From: Siminovitchia thermophila
GTDB lineage: Bacteria; Bacillota; Bacilli; Bacillales; Bacillaceae_C
Length of the DNA: 64,000 bases
NCBI RefSeq assembly: GCF_016909185.1
Contig: NZ_JAFBFH010000025.1
Span: forward strand, 1-64,000
Direction: 5' to 3'
Shown: positions 19,388 to 29,483 of the stretch, piece by piece
How the letters are laid out: every line of letters starts with the position of its first letter
Position numbering within the stretch: the stretch's first letter is position 1
The notes under the pieces: generated by a model
Databases searched by the model: none
Told to the model about the DNA's origin: nothing
What the model saw: the letters and a program-made list of their open reading frames with translations, nothing else
Position numbers and translations under genes: made by a program

Positions 19388-20273
19388 GCCCACATTCCTC
19401 CTTCACAGTTTGTAAAATCGGGAAGCCAAGTTTTTCTCTTTCTTCATAAAAAGTTTTTGCAACATGGCGTGCCATGTTCCTCATTTTTGCTATATACGCC
19501 GTTCTTTCTGTAACAGAAATAGCTCCTTTGGCATCAAGCAAGTTAAAGACATGAGAGCATTTTAAAATATAATCGTATGCCGGGTGAACGAGACCGGCTT
19601 CCATTTGCCGCTTCGCTTCTTTCTCATACATATTAAAAAGCGTAAACAGCATTTCTTGATCCGAAGTTTCAAACGTATATTTGGAATGTTCATATTCCGG
19701 CTGATAAAAGATGTCGCGAACTGTAAATCCTTCCGTCCATTCCAATTCAAACACGTTGTCTTTTTCTTGAATATAGGACGCGAGCCTTTCGATGCCATAA
19801 GTTAATTCCACTGAGACCGGCTTGCATTCCAAACCGCCGACTTGTTGAAAATACGTAAATTGGGTAATTTCCATCCCATCCAGCCACACTTCCCAGCCAA
19901 GCCCAGCGCAGCCCAAAGAAGGATTTTCCCAATTGTCTTCCACAAATCGGATATCATGCTCCAACGGATTAATCCCCAGCTTTTTAAGAGAGTCCAAATA
20001 CATTTCTTGTATGTTTTCAGGTGATGGCTTCATGATCACTTGAAACTGATGGTGCTGGTACAGCCGATTTGGATTTTCCCCGTAACGGCCATCAGCCGGG
20101 CGCCTTGATGGCTCTACATATGCCACATTCCACGGCTCGGGGCCGATGGAGCGCAAAAAGGTGTATGGGCTCATCGTTCCCGCGCCCTTTTCAACATCAT
20201 AAGCCTGCATTAAAATACAGCCGTAATCTGACCAATGCTCTTGCAGTGTTACAATCATTTCTTGTATATTCAC
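19380..20273 (-). CDS. glyQ: Glycyl-tRNA synthetase alpha subunit
   Basis: A 297-residue catalytic subunit of GlyRS with the class II core motifs [15 protein letters not shown] and [12 protein letters not shown], and [19 protein letters not shown] (given by its place near 150). AAAGGATG lies eight bases before a GTG at 20273, giving the canonical MNIQEM start; the ATG at 20291 lies upstream of that SD and was not used. Expression is expected to depend on the T-box leader immediately upstream. Confidence 0.96.
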   Translation of the reverse strand: MNIQEMIVTLQEHWSDYGCILMQAYDVEKGAGTMSPYTFLRSIGPEPWNVAYVEPSRRPADGRYGENPNRLYQHHQFQVIMKPSPENIQEMYLDSLKKLGINPLEHDIRFVEDNWENPSLGCAGLGWEVWLDGMEITQFTYFQQVGGLECKPVSVELTYGIERLASYIQEKDNVFELEWTEGFTVRDIFYQPEYEHSKYTFETSDQEMLFTLFNMYEKEAKRQMEAGLVHPAYDYILKCSHVFNLLDAKGAISVTERTAYIAKMRNMARHVAKTFYEEREKLGFPILQTVKEECGHE

Positions 20274-20389
20274 GAATATCATCCTTTCCATAAAGAACTA
20301 TTGGCAGCGTCAACCTTTAGGTCAAGTGGAGACCCTCAGCGGATTGAACGGATTCAAGACAAATAACTTCCATGGCGTCGTTTCCAGCG

Positions 20390-20640
20390 TAAAATAAAAA
20401 CGCCCGTCCCATGCTTACAATCTAAGCATAGGGACGAGCGTTCGCCCGCGGTTCCACCCTATTTGCCGAAAAGCCGGCCACTTTCGTTCGTTCCTGCTCG
20501 GGACTGCCTTCTTCAACGTTCCATTCCCGGCTCCCACCATCCCGGGTTCGCTTTTATGGAATTGGGTTGAATACTACTTTCCTTCTTCGCAGTTCATGTT
20601 TTACTAATCATAAAATAAATCAAAACAAGTTCGTTGTCAA
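20390..20640 (-). promoter_or_regulatory. Glycine T-box leader of glyQS
   Basis: The minus-strand leader has a promoter (TTGACA 20635-20640, TATTTT 20612-20617, 17 bases apart). Stem I follows with the distal-loop word GGGATGGTGGGAGCC and a GGC specifier in GAAGGCAGTCCC (20506-20508). The T-box AGGGTGGAACCGCG is at 20447-20460 and the terminator CGTCCCTATGCTT...AAGCATGGGACG with a T-run at 20390-20441. Uncharged tRNA-Gly would stabilise the antiterminator. There is no stem II, as in other compact glyQS leaders. Confidence 0.93.
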
Positions 20641-20646
20641 CTATCA

Positions 20647-21399
20647 TTACAGCTTACCACGCAATGAATCAAGCTGGTCCAGGAATTTTTTCGATTTTAA
20701 ATAAAGACCGGAATACTCCTCATAATATAGATCAATGGCCATTTTAAGCTCTTTTTTAGTTTCGGGTTTGACTGAAATAGATCCCAGACGATTTAAATCA
20801 AAATAATAAAAGAGCCTGAGAAGCTTGATGGATTGCTGTGATAATGGCAGACGGTGCGGATCATGCTCCATACAGCGGTGGCAAATCAATCCGTTTTCCT
20901 TTATGGAAAATGAGAATGTGCCTTCCGTAGATCCGCATACGGCACATTTCTCCATCTCCGGATACAAGCCGAGAACAGACAGCATCTTCATTTCAAATAT
21001 GCATGTCAAAATGTCGGGATCCAAGCCTTCATCAATATATTGCAACGTCTGGAGAAGAAGTTCAAACAAATATGGGTTGGGCTGTTTGTCTTGTGTGCTT
21101 TTATCCACCATTTCTACTATATAGGTAGTATAAGCCGTTTTGAATAAGTCTTCTTTTATCCCTCTAAAAGTGGTAATAATTTCTCCTTGCTGCAAAGTAC
21201 CTAATCCCCGGCCAGCCTGCAGTAAAAAATGACCATATGTAAAGATCTGGGAAATCGCCGAGAGGCGACTATTTGGCTTTTTGGCACCTCTCGCCATCCC
21301 GGAAATTTTCCCCGCTTCCCTGCTGTAAATAGCGACAACCTTATGAGATTCTCCATAATCTGTGGATCTAATCACAATTCCTTCTATTTTTTGCAGCAT
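20647..21399 (-). CDS. recO: DNA repair protein RecO
   Basis: A 250-residue recombination mediator of the RecFOR pathway. An N-terminal OB-fold ([18 protein letters not shown], given by its start at residue 5) is followed by a helical domain and a four-Cys zinc finger at C152, C155, C173 and C176. AAAGGGG lies eight bases before the ATG at 21399; the frame extends upstream without an SD. It closes the era operon and is followed directly by the glyQS leader. Confidence 0.93.
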   Translation of the reverse strand: MLQKIEGIVIRSTDYGESHKVVAIYSREAGKISGMARGAKKPNSRLSAISQIFTYGHFLLQAGRGLGTLQQGEIITTFRGIKEDLFKTAYTTYIVEMVDKSTQDKQPNPYLFELLLQTLQYIDEGLDPDILTCIFEMKMLSVLGLYPEMEKCAVCGSTEGTFSFSIKENGLICHRCMEHDPHRLPLSQQSIKLLRLFYYFDLNRLGSISVKPETKKELKMAIDLYYEEYSGLYLKSKKFLDQLDSLRGKL

Positions 21400-21517
21400 G
21401 CTTTTAACCCCTTTACAGGTATCATACTGCACAGCGGGTCTAAAGAAAAGAAGAAGGAAACGAAATCAAGGCGCTTTGTACTCAAAAACATTATTTAATG
21501 CTGATGTAATGGCTCAT

Positions 21518-21658
21518 TTAAGATACAGGATAATCCACCTCGTCTGGTTCATCCATCGGCAGAGCATTCATATGTTCCTCTTTCTCAAGTTCCTTTAGAA
21601 GCAGGTATGTGTCAATGCTTCCCGTCTTCTTAAAAACTTTCCAAGTAAACTCATACAT
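21518..21658 (-). CDS. yqzL: YqzL family small protein
   Basis: A 46-residue protein read directly from the minus strand. It begins MYEFTWKVFKKTGSIDTYLL and ends EVDYPVS. This matches the small YqzL protein found between era and recO in Bacillus; its function is unknown. AAAGGCGGG lies six bases before the ATG. The order era-yqzL-recO is conserved. Confidence 0.88.
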   Translation of the reverse strand: MYEFTWKVFKKTGSIDTYLLLKELEKEEHMNALPMDEPDEVDYPVS

Positions 21659-21763
21659 TTGAATCCCGCCTTTCTTAAGTGGTTATATGAATATGTTTGT
21701 CCAGGCAGACCAGGAAGATTCCACGTAAATTTTGTTAAATAACAAACGACCTTTACAATCATG

Positions 21764-23078
<1,315 letters not shown>

Positions 23079-23285
23079 CTAAATCTCCCTTACATCCTCA
23101 TCCTTATTTTACTACATTTTCATAAAAAAAGTTATCTTTTACCACAAATGCTTTTAGATAATTTCATCAATTTCCGTTAAGGGAAATTGTGTCATTATTT
23201 TATCGTATTGCAAACGATGTTTCAAATGAGACCGAAAATATAAAGAGGCTAAGATACAACTAAATCAGCTAATTAAAAACGAACA

Positions 23286-23418
23286 ATACAGTGACACTTC
23301 ATTCTAGTAGGCGTTTCTACCAGTCGGGCATTTAGGTGCCGTTTTCTCACACTTAGGCCTTTTGTGTCAACTCAAGTCTTGAAGGGGGAGTTTTACGGCA
23401 CCTTACATGCGGGATAAA
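23286..23418 (-). repeat. TTTAT-ended repeat unit, copy 2 (shortened)
   Basis: This unit of about 133 bases runs from ATAAA at 23414-23418 to ATACA at 23286-23290. It has the paired CGGCACC/GGTGCCG words but lacks part of the second stem region (the GTTCAACTAACATTC words). It shares the ATAAA pentamer with the adjoining copy 3. Confidence 0.82.
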
Positions 23419-23566
23419 GTGAAACTTCATTTCTTGGTATGCCTTTCCCAAGGAATGTTAGTTGAACCAATCGGGCATTTAGGTGCCGTTTTCTCACACT
23501 TGGACCTTTTGTATTCACTCAAGATTTTGAAGTGGGAGCCTTACGGCACCTTACATGCGGGATAAA
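23414..23566 (-). repeat. TTTAT-ended repeat unit, copy 3
   Basis: A full-length unit of 153 bases bounded by ATAAA on both sides (TTTAT on the minus strand). It joins copy 2 through a single shared pentamer, as expected if each insertion duplicates or targets TTTAT. Confidence 0.85.
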
Positions 23567-23744
23567 TGGTCCCAGTGTATCATACGCAAGCTTTTAGCGT
23601 CGTCAACATATGTAGACTCCTGCGGGAATAGCTCGAGCTGAAGATCCCGCAGGAAAGCGACCTTTGCTTTCCGAAAAAGCTGAAGATCCCGCAGGAAAGC
23701 GAAATAGGTTGACGTAGCGATGATAGGAATATTGTTAACACAAA

Positions 23745-23776
23745 TAGACCGAACAATTATAAATGAATTGTTCGGT
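23745..23776 (-). terminator. Terminator-like hairpin after dgkA
   Basis: ACCGAACAATT and AATTGTTCGGT form a perfect 11-pair stem over seven bases, about 20 bases after the dgkA stop. The tail on the minus strand (CTATTTGTG) is only moderately T-rich. One arm is also the edge of the composite repeat, and copy A at position 1 starts with the same arm. Confidence 0.65.
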
Positions 23777-23797
23777 TTTGCTTGTGTCCTAGCCTCT

Positions 23798-24178
23798 TCA
23801 ATCGAATATTTTGGGCAAGAAAATGATGAGCCCGATCAGTACAGTCAGAATCGCAAACATAAGCACCGCGCCCGCAGCCAGATCTTTTGCTTGTTTGGCA
23901 AGCTTCCTGTATTCGTCCGTAATCAAATCCACCGTCCGTTCTAGCGCCGAATTGATCATTTCCAAGACAAACATCCCAAATATACAAAATAGAACAAACA
24001 TCCATTCGACTTTACTAATTTGAAAAATAAAGCCGCAGCCAGTTACTACAATGGCTGCCGCGGTGTGAAAACGGAAGTTTTTCTCATGCAAATAGACGTG
24101 TGCAATGCCCTGGAAAGCACATTTAAACGCTTGGGCAAGCCGGTGCAGTGAAAATACTCCCTTATCTTTCGAGGCCAT
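23798..24178 (-). CDS. dgkA: Diacylglycerol/undecaprenol kinase family protein
   Basis: A 126-residue integral membrane kinase with three membrane helices. The active-site stretch EMINSALERTVDLI (E73, N76, E80) is intact. Gram-positive members mainly phosphorylate undecaprenol for cell-wall lipid recycling, so that is the likelier substrate. It overlaps the end of ybeY by 17 bases, so translation is coupled to the rRNA-processing gene. Confidence 0.93.
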   Translation of the reverse strand: MASKDKGVFSLHRLAQAFKCAFQGIAHVYLHEKNFRFHTAAAIVVTGCGFIFQISKVEWMFVLFCIFGMFVLEMINSALERTVDLITDEYRKLAKQAKDLAAGAVLMFAILTVLIGLIIFLPKIFD

Positions 24179-24638
24179 AGCTCTTCAGTATTTCCTCTTG
24201 TTTTTGAAACATCTTTTGTTCCTCTTCAGGTGTCATGTGATCGTATCCGAGCAAATGTAAAAATCCATGGACAGCCAAAAATCCCAGCTCCCTTTCGAGC
24301 GAATGCCCATATTCGTGCGCCTGTTCACGGGCCTTGTCAATGGATATCACAATATCACCGAGCATCCTTGGAGTTCCGTGGGCATATGCGATCTCCATCT
24401 CTCCTTCCCCCAGCTCCTCCATTGGAAAGGAAAGGACATCCGTAGGTTCATTTTTGCCGCGGTATGAATGGTTCAGCTCACGTATTGCTTCGTTGGACAC
24501 GAAGATGACGGACACTTCACCATCATCCTTTTCACTCATTTCCAAAGAAGCTGCATGCTTCAGCAGACGTTCTACCAACTCCAATTGGCTTGTTTGAACT
24601 TCATTTGTCTCTTCTATAAAATCAATTTCTAGCTCCAT
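24162..24638 (-). CDS. ybeY: Endoribonuclease YbeY (YqfG)
   Basis: A 158-residue metalloprotein of the UPF0054 family, involved in 16S rRNA 3'-end maturation and ribosome quality control. The zinc motif HGFLHLLGYDH supplies H124, H128 and H134. DVLSFP at about 67-72 is also conserved. Its start lies inside the end of pgpH (17-base overlap) and its end overlaps dgkA. Confidence 0.95.
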   Translation of the reverse strand: MELEIDFIEETNEVQTSQLELVERLLKHAASLEMSEKDDGEVSVIFVSNEAIRELNHSYRGKNEPTDVLSFPMEELGEGEMEIAYAHGTPRMLGDIVISIDKAREQAHEYGHSLERELGFLAVHGFLHLLGYDHMTPEEEQKMFQKQEEILKSYGLER

Positions 24639-26790
24639 CTAACATCACCTTCTGATCTTTATTGCCAGGATACTCGATTCGCGAATGAAAAATACCGCTT
24701 AATGTTTTGCAAAACGTTTCTTTGATGATTTCAAGTTGCTTTAATGTTAAGTCGCACTCACTTAATTGCCCGTCAAGCAGTCGGTCTTGCGCAATCTGAT
24801 GGACAAGCTTTTTAATTTCCTCTTGTGTCGGATTTTTCATGGATCGCACTGCAGCTTCCACGCTATCGGCAATACTGATCACCGCCGCCTCCATTGACCT
24901 TGGTTTTGGCCCAGGGTACCGAAAATCTGATTCTGAGACGTCTTCATTCAGCTTTTTTTCTTTATAATAGAAAAACTTTAACAAAGTCGTTCCATGATGC
25001 TGCCCCGCTATGTCGACAATTTCCCGCGGCATTTTATGTTTTTTTAACTCTGCCACTCCATCCGTTACATGAGCGATGATGATGTCTTTGCTTCTTGACG
25101 GGGGCAGCCTGTCGTGAGGGTTTTCCATATTCATTTGGTTTTCAATAAAGAAATGCGGCCTTCTTGTTTTGCCGACATCATGATAATAGGCGCCAACTCT
25201 GGCAAGCAACCCGTTTGCACCGATTGCTTCACACGCAGATTCCGCCAAGTTGGCAACCATGACACTATGATGATATGTGCCCGGAGCTTCCGTAAGAATT
25301 TTTTTCAGCAACGGATGATTCGGATTCGATAGCTCAATCAATTTAATCGTTGATAAAATGCCAAATCCCGCTTCCAAAAACGGCAGGACACCAATGGCTA
25401 AAACAGAGGAAAGAATTCCCGAAGCGACTCCGTATACAATATGGAAAAAGAATTCCATTTTGGCAAACTGGCCGCCGCCAATAAATTGGAGAAAAGAAAT
25501 GATCAAAATGTTTATGGACGAAACGAGTACTCCTGCCCGTAAAACATTGAACCTCTCACTTTTATCCGACAAAAATAAATTAGCCGCGAGACCGCTGAAT
25601 AAAAAGTAGATGGCGATCTCCATATCTATCGTTCCCGATATGTCATCCCGAAATACGATGCTGCCGCAGGCGGCCAAAATAACCGTCATAAACAATGCGA
25701 ACCGCTCATTCACCAAAATCCTGATCAAAAGAGGTGCCATCGCCGCCGGAAAAATATACCCGATTTCGAAGCGGTCTACCTCTTCCATCAGACTGACGAT
25801 TTTCATAATGAGAAGGGATGCAACAAAAATAATGCTGGTCAACAGCAAAAGATTTTGCTTTTGAAGGTCAGCCAAGTTTAACTTCGCGAAGGAAACATAA
25901 AAGGCCCCGACAGAAAGAAAGACAAAAATCGCAAGGCCAACAAAAGGCAGAACAGTAGGCGTACTTTTCAAAAGACCAAGCAGTTCCAAATGGCGGTATA
26001 TCTCCCTGTCAATCAAATGGCCTTCTTGCACGATGATTTGGCCTTGTAATATTTTAAAAGGCTCCACTTCTTCCATCGCTTGCCGCTTTCTCTCTTCTGT
26101 CAGATCCTCATCATACAGTTCGTTGGGAACAATCGCATACTCACCCAGTTCTATAGCGGCCTGTTCAATCTCTTGCGACAGTCCCGCCGAGGAGATGCGC
26201 CCGGCCAGCGTCCCTTGTGCGGCCGTTACTTGTTCCTCCCGAATTTTATCACTCATAATCGCCTCAATGTGACTGACCAACAAATTTCGCGCCTTATCCA
26301 ATTCGTCCTCTTTTGCATCGAGGAGACGAATGAGTGTTTGATCGGAAATCGTCTCAGTCACATTTTCCGTTTCATCGGTGGAAAGCTTTTCTTTCAACAA
26401 GGCGAGTTTGTCCGGCGCTTTTCCTTCTTGTTTCTGATTTTCTTTTTCCAAATCTTTTGTTTCCTGATTCACTTCTTTTACAAAATCGAAGATGGAATTT
26501 ACGAGTAAAATTCGATTTTGGGCAATTTCTTGTTTATGAACATAGACTTTTTCAACTTCATCTGCCGCTTTTTGACGTTCTTCCTCTGTTTTCACTTCAT
26601 CCTCTATCGTTTTTGGCGAGCGGATTGTCTTTTCAGCTACAGAGAACAACTCAACGTCATATGTTTCAGGCTTAACATTTGTATAGAGCACAGCGAACAT
26701 CAGCATACTCAAGACGATGTAAATAAGTGCCGTGAAAAGCTTATAGCTAAGGATTGTCCGTACTTTGCCAATTAATTTTTGAAAATCCAT
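24622..26790 (-). CDS. pgpH: Cyclic-di-AMP phosphodiesterase PgpH (7TM-HD)
   Basis: A 722-residue membrane protein with an N-terminal transmembrane helix, a long extracellular 7TMR-HDED region (about 45-290), a seven-helix membrane block and a cytoplasmic HD phosphodiesterase domain with HHSVMVANLAE and YYHDVGK. It degrades cyclic di-AMP to pApA. GGAGG lies five bases before the ATG at 26790; a GTG at 26802 overlaps that SD and was rejected. It follows phoH across a terminator, so it may have its own promoter at 26800-26890. Confidence 0.95.
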   Translation of the reverse strand: MDFQKLIGKVRTILSYKLFTALIYIVLSMLMFAVLYTNVKPETYDVELFSVAEKTIRSPKTIEDEVKTEEERQKAADEVEKVYVHKQEIAQNRILLVNSIFDFVKEVNQETKDLEKENQKQEGKAPDKLALLKEKLSTDETENVTETISDQTLIRLLDAKEDELDKARNLLVSHIEAIMSDKIREEQVTAAQGTLAGRISSAGLSQEIEQAAIELGEYAIVPNELYDEDLTEERKRQAMEEVEPFKILQGQIIVQEGHLIDREIYRHLELLGLLKSTPTVLPFVGLAIFVFLSVGAFYVSFAKLNLADLQKQNLLLLTSIIFVASLLIMKIVSLMEEVDRFEIGYIFPAAMAPLLIRILVNERFALFMTVILAACGSIVFRDDISGTIDMEIAIYFLFSGLAANLFLSDKSERFNVLRAGVLVSSINILIISFLQFIGGGQFAKMEFFFHIVYGVASGILSSVLAIGVLPFLEAGFGILSTIKLIELSNPNHPLLKKILTEAPGTYHHSVMVANLAESACEAIGANGLLARVGAYYHDVGKTRRPHFFIENQMNMENPHDRLPPSRSKDIIIAHVTDGVAELKKHKMPREIVDIAGQHHGTTLLKFFYYKEKKLNEDVSESDFRYPGPKPRSMEAAVISIADSVEAAVRSMKNPTQEEIKKLVHQIAQDRLLDGQLSECDLTLKQLEIIKETFCKTLSGIFHSRIEYPGNKDQKVMLDGARN

Positions 26791-26891
26791 AAAATCCTCC
26801 ACAGACTTTTTTCATTTTATAGCAGATGCTCATATTCCAAATGATAGCAGTTTTAGACAATAAAAACACGAAATATTTTTGTGAAATAAAA

Positions 26892-26923
26892 AAACCCCGG
26901 AATGATCAACGTCCCGGGGGTGT
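26892..26923 (-). terminator. Terminator overlapping the end of phoH
   Basis: CCCCGGGA and TCCGGGG pair across a loop that contains the phoH stop codon (26906-26908); on the minus strand TTTTTTT follows. The left arm is therefore coding sequence. Confidence 0.85.
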
Positions 26924-27880
26924 CTCATTTTGGGCATAGGCAGTGATGATGCGGCCAACAAGCGGATGTCTGACAACATCGCTGTGATCAAGATGAATAA
27001 AAGTAATTCCCTTCACACCACGCAAGATGACTTCGGCCGCAATTAATCCGGATTTGGCCCCCTGAGGGAGATCCACTTGTGTAGAGTCGCCCGTAATGAC
27101 CATTTTCGAACCAAAGCCAAGCCTGGTCAAAAACATTTTCATTTGAGCGTGGGTTGTGTTTTGGGCCTCATCCAAAATGACAAACGCATCATCAAGTGTC
27201 CGCCCGCGCATATAGGCGAGCGGGGCCACTTCGATCGTATCCCTTTCAACCAAACGCTGTGTATGTTCGGCACCCAGCACATCATGAAGGGCATCGTAGA
27301 GCGGGCGTAAATACGGATCCACTTTTTCTTTTAAATCTCCGGGCAAAAAACCGAGACTTTCTCCAGCCTCCACCGCAGGACGCGTTAATATAATTTTGTT
27401 GACCTTTCCGCTCCTTAATGCATTTACAGCCATGACAACAGCCAAATAAGTTTTCCCCGTCCCGGCGGGACCGATGCCAAATACGAGGTCATTTTTTTTG
27501 ATGGCATCTATGTAATGCCGTTGTCCAAGGGTTTTTGCCCGAATGGATTTACTTTTGGCATTTCGGCCAATTTCTTCATGAAATAGTTCAGAAAAATAGT
27601 CAACCTTGCCTTGTTTAGACATTTTTGCGGCATAGGCAACATCCCGCGGGCCAATATGAATGCCGCTGCGCGTCACATCCAAAAGCTGTCTGATTGTCTC
27701 TTGAGCTTGGGTGACGGCTTCTTCCTCACCGGAAATGTTGATCGTTTCCCCGCGTGTCACGATTTTTATTTGAAATTCATCTTCCAGTATTTTTAAATTG
27801 TTGTCTCCACTTCCAAAAAGAATAAAAACTTCATCATCATTATCAAGCTGAATTTTCTTCTGGAATAATTCCTCTGACAT
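26906..27880 (-). CDS. phoH: PhoH-like ATPase (YqfE)
   Basis: A 324-residue protein with an N-terminal KH-like region and a PhoH ATPase domain. Walker A is GPAGTGKT at 137-144 and Walker B is FVILDEAQ at 233-240. PhoH proteins are linked to RNA metabolism and sit beside ybeY in many bacteria, as here. It starts four bases after the yqfD stop. Confidence 0.94.
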   Translation of the reverse strand: MSEELFQKKIQLDNDDEVFILFGSGDNNLKILEDEFQIKIVTRGETINISGEEEAVTQAQETIRQLLDVTRSGIHIGPRDVAYAAKMSKQGKVDYFSELFHEEIGRNAKSKSIRAKTLGQRHYIDAIKKNDLVFGIGPAGTGKTYLAVVMAVNALRSGKVNKIILTRPAVEAGESLGFLPGDLKEKVDPYLRPLYDALHDVLGAEHTQRLVERDTIEVAPLAYMRGRTLDDAFVILDEAQNTTHAQMKMFLTRLGFGSKMVITGDSTQVDLPQGAKSGLIAAEVILRGVKGITFIHLDHSDVVRHPLVGRIITAYAQNETPPGR

Positions 27881-27883
27881 ATA

Positions 27884-29071
27884 CTAATCTCCTTGGGTAA
27901 TCGGTTTTTCTTTTGCTATGTTTTCAATTACTTGGAAATATACTATTAGCTTAACTTTACCATTCTCCACAGTCTCATGCAAAACAATTTCCTTATCTAT
28001 TCTTGCATCTTCAGGAAGATGTTTCCGCAAATCATCTTTTGCCAAATCCTTACCTGCCTGAACCGCTTCTTCTTTTGTCAGTTCCCGCTTGAAGCTTTCG
28101 CTTTCTCGAATGGTTTCATCGATATACGCTATGGGAAGTTCCCACCCTAAAAACCTGATCGGGTGTTCAGTTTTTTCCGTTTCAAAGCTTTTAAATTCCT
28201 CTTTCCCGAAGCCCCAAACAGGAAAAGCGACCGAACCAATCTTGATACCGTGTATCCGCTTTTCCTTCCCGGTAAACACCTCAAAAGGGGTTGTCAGCGG
28301 GTATTCAACCTCGGACTGATACCATGTTTTGCCCCAAACCTCCCCTTTGGCCGGAACAAGCTGCTCTCCTTCTTCTCCGCCGATCATTCCGGATACAAGC
28401 ATTTGGCCTTTTTTCACAAATTGATTGACCTTAACAATCGGCTTGCCTTTTTCAACAAACATTTCGGCGATTACCGCTTTCTTTTTGGCAACAAGATGCT
28501 GAGGACCCAGCGGCTTTGCCTTTTTCGGTTCATTTTTTTCAACAACTTGAAAATGGAAGGTTGTCCCTTTTAACTCCACGCCAATCCATGTAATATTATT
28601 CACACGCTCCGTCAATTGTTGTTGAAGCTTTTCAAGATCTTGATTGAAAAAATGAAATGTGCCGACTTTTATGCCGAGCTTGTTCAGTTCTTTGCGAATA
28701 TTATGTTCCGTTTCCGGGTTTGCCCCGTTGATTTGAATGCCCCATGTGATATTGGATAATACAGTCAAAATGACAAGGAACAGAAATACACCAATAAGAA
28801 AGCCGCTGTTTTTTAGCAGCCGCTTCCAAAGAAACGGTATTCCCTCTCCGCGAATAAAAGAAACGGTACAGTCAAAGTCGCGGACGATATGCCTGAAATT
28901 ATGTAAATCAAGAAGTGAGATATAAAAAAATATCGCCCCTGTTTTCATTTTCCGCATAGACCATAATGACACTTTTTTGCGCGCGCAAATATTGATAAGG
29001 CGCTCCAAACCTGTTCCTTCTATTTTTACGAGCACCCTGCCTGTTACGAACGTAACCCACCGGTTCTTCAT
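27884..29071 (-). CDS. yqfD: Sporulation protein YqfD
   Basis: A 395-residue membrane-anchored protein with one clear membrane segment at about 90-110 and a long extracytoplasmic part containing INGANPETEHNIRKEL and WIGVELKGTTFHFQVVEK (near 113 and 161). Its family is confined to spore formers and is expressed in the mother cell under SigE in B. subtilis; the biochemical role is unknown. It follows yqfC by 16 bases and forms an operon with it. Confidence 0.92.
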   Translation of the reverse strand: MKNRWVTFVTGRVLVKIEGTGLERLINICARKKVSLWSMRKMKTGAIFFYISLLDLHNFRHIVRDFDCTVSFIRGEGIPFLWKRLLKNSGFLIGVFLFLVILTVLSNITWGIQINGANPETEHNIRKELNKLGIKVGTFHFFNQDLEKLQQQLTERVNNITWIGVELKGTTFHFQVVEKNEPKKAKPLGPQHLVAKKKAVIAEMFVEKGKPIVKVNQFVKKGQMLVSGMIGGEEGEQLVPAKGEVWGKTWYQSEVEYPLTTPFEVFTGKEKRIHGIKIGSVAFPVWGFGKEEFKSFETEKTEHPIRFLGWELPIAYIDETIRESESFKRELTKEEAVQAGKDLAKDDLRKHLPEDARIDKEIVLHETVENGKVKLIVYFQVIENIAKEKPITQGD

Positions 29072-29087
29072 CTGGGCCCCTCCTTAC

Positions 29088-29372
29088 TTACTGTTTCAGG
29101 TACAATACTTCTTCAATGCGCCCTTCCAACAAAATTTCTTCCGGAAGAATCGTTTTTATCACGAATGATTTTCCTTTAATCAACAGCTGGCCTTGTTTCA
29201 GCAGAAGACGGAGTTCACGATCGGAAAAAGCGAGAAGACCTTTGTGATTTTCGATATATATATGAATTTGTCCGATAATCGTCACACGCGGGAGATCCAT
29301 CAATACATCAGGCGGAAGTTCCATTTTATTAGTCATCCATTTGCGGAGCCGATCTGTCATTTTTTTGGGCAT
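29088..29372 (-). CDS. yqfC: Sporulation protein YqfC (YabP family)
   Basis: A 94-residue protein of the YabP/YqfC family, with PPDVLMDLPRVTIIGQIHIYIENH (from about 20) and the second half SDRELRLLLKQGQLLIKG that define it. It is needed with YqfD for sporulation in B. subtilis. The SD (GGGGGG) lies nine bases before the ATG and forms the 3' arm of a hairpin that looks like a terminator. An in-frame ATG four codons downstream is less well placed. Confidence 0.92.
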   Translation of the reverse strand: MPKKMTDRLRKWMTNKMELPPDVLMDLPRVTIIGQIHIYIENHKGLLAFSDRELRLLLKQGQLLIKGKSFVIKTILPEEILLEGRIEEVLYLKQ

Positions 29373-29379
29373 AAAAAAG

Positions 29380-29419
29380 AACCCCCCTTCATCTCATATG
29401 TATGAAATGAAGGGAGGTT
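29380..29419 (-). promoter_or_regulatory. Hairpin covering the yqfC SD, with a SigE-like -10 in the loop
   Basis: On the minus strand AACCTCCCTTCAT pairs with ATGAAGGGGGGTT, followed by CTTTTTT and the yqfC ATG. The loop holds CATACATA, similar to the SigE -10 (CATACANT). The -35 region 14 bases upstream (TGATGAA) is a poor match. The hairpin could end transcripts from yqfB or hide the SD. Confidence 0.6.
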
Positions 29420-29483
29420 TCATCACTCGTTTCAACATTTAGGCGGAAAAACCTGCCTTTTCTCGCCATTGATTCACGTCCTG

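Larger units (their letters stand above)
23250..23775 (-). repeat. Composite repeat, copy B (inverted relative to copy A)
   Basis: Read on the minus strand, this matches 1-363 in the same order: TTGTTCGGT, the CTGCGGGATCTTCAGCT module, ACGCTAAAAGCTTGCGTATG, a 155-bp unit, and the tail TTAGCTGATTTAGTTG. It differs by having two 155-bp units in tandem, and its CTGCGGG module is longer. It sits between dgkA and cdd. The remainder of the gap (23079-23249) holds an AT-rich stretch and the perfect hairpin CAATTTCC/GGAAATTG at 23168-23189, but no gene. Confidence 0.85.

Noticed and set aside
23168-23189. Perfect hairpin CAATTTCC/GGAAATTG upstream of cdd as a terminator
   Set aside because: No T-run follows on either strand at a useful distance.
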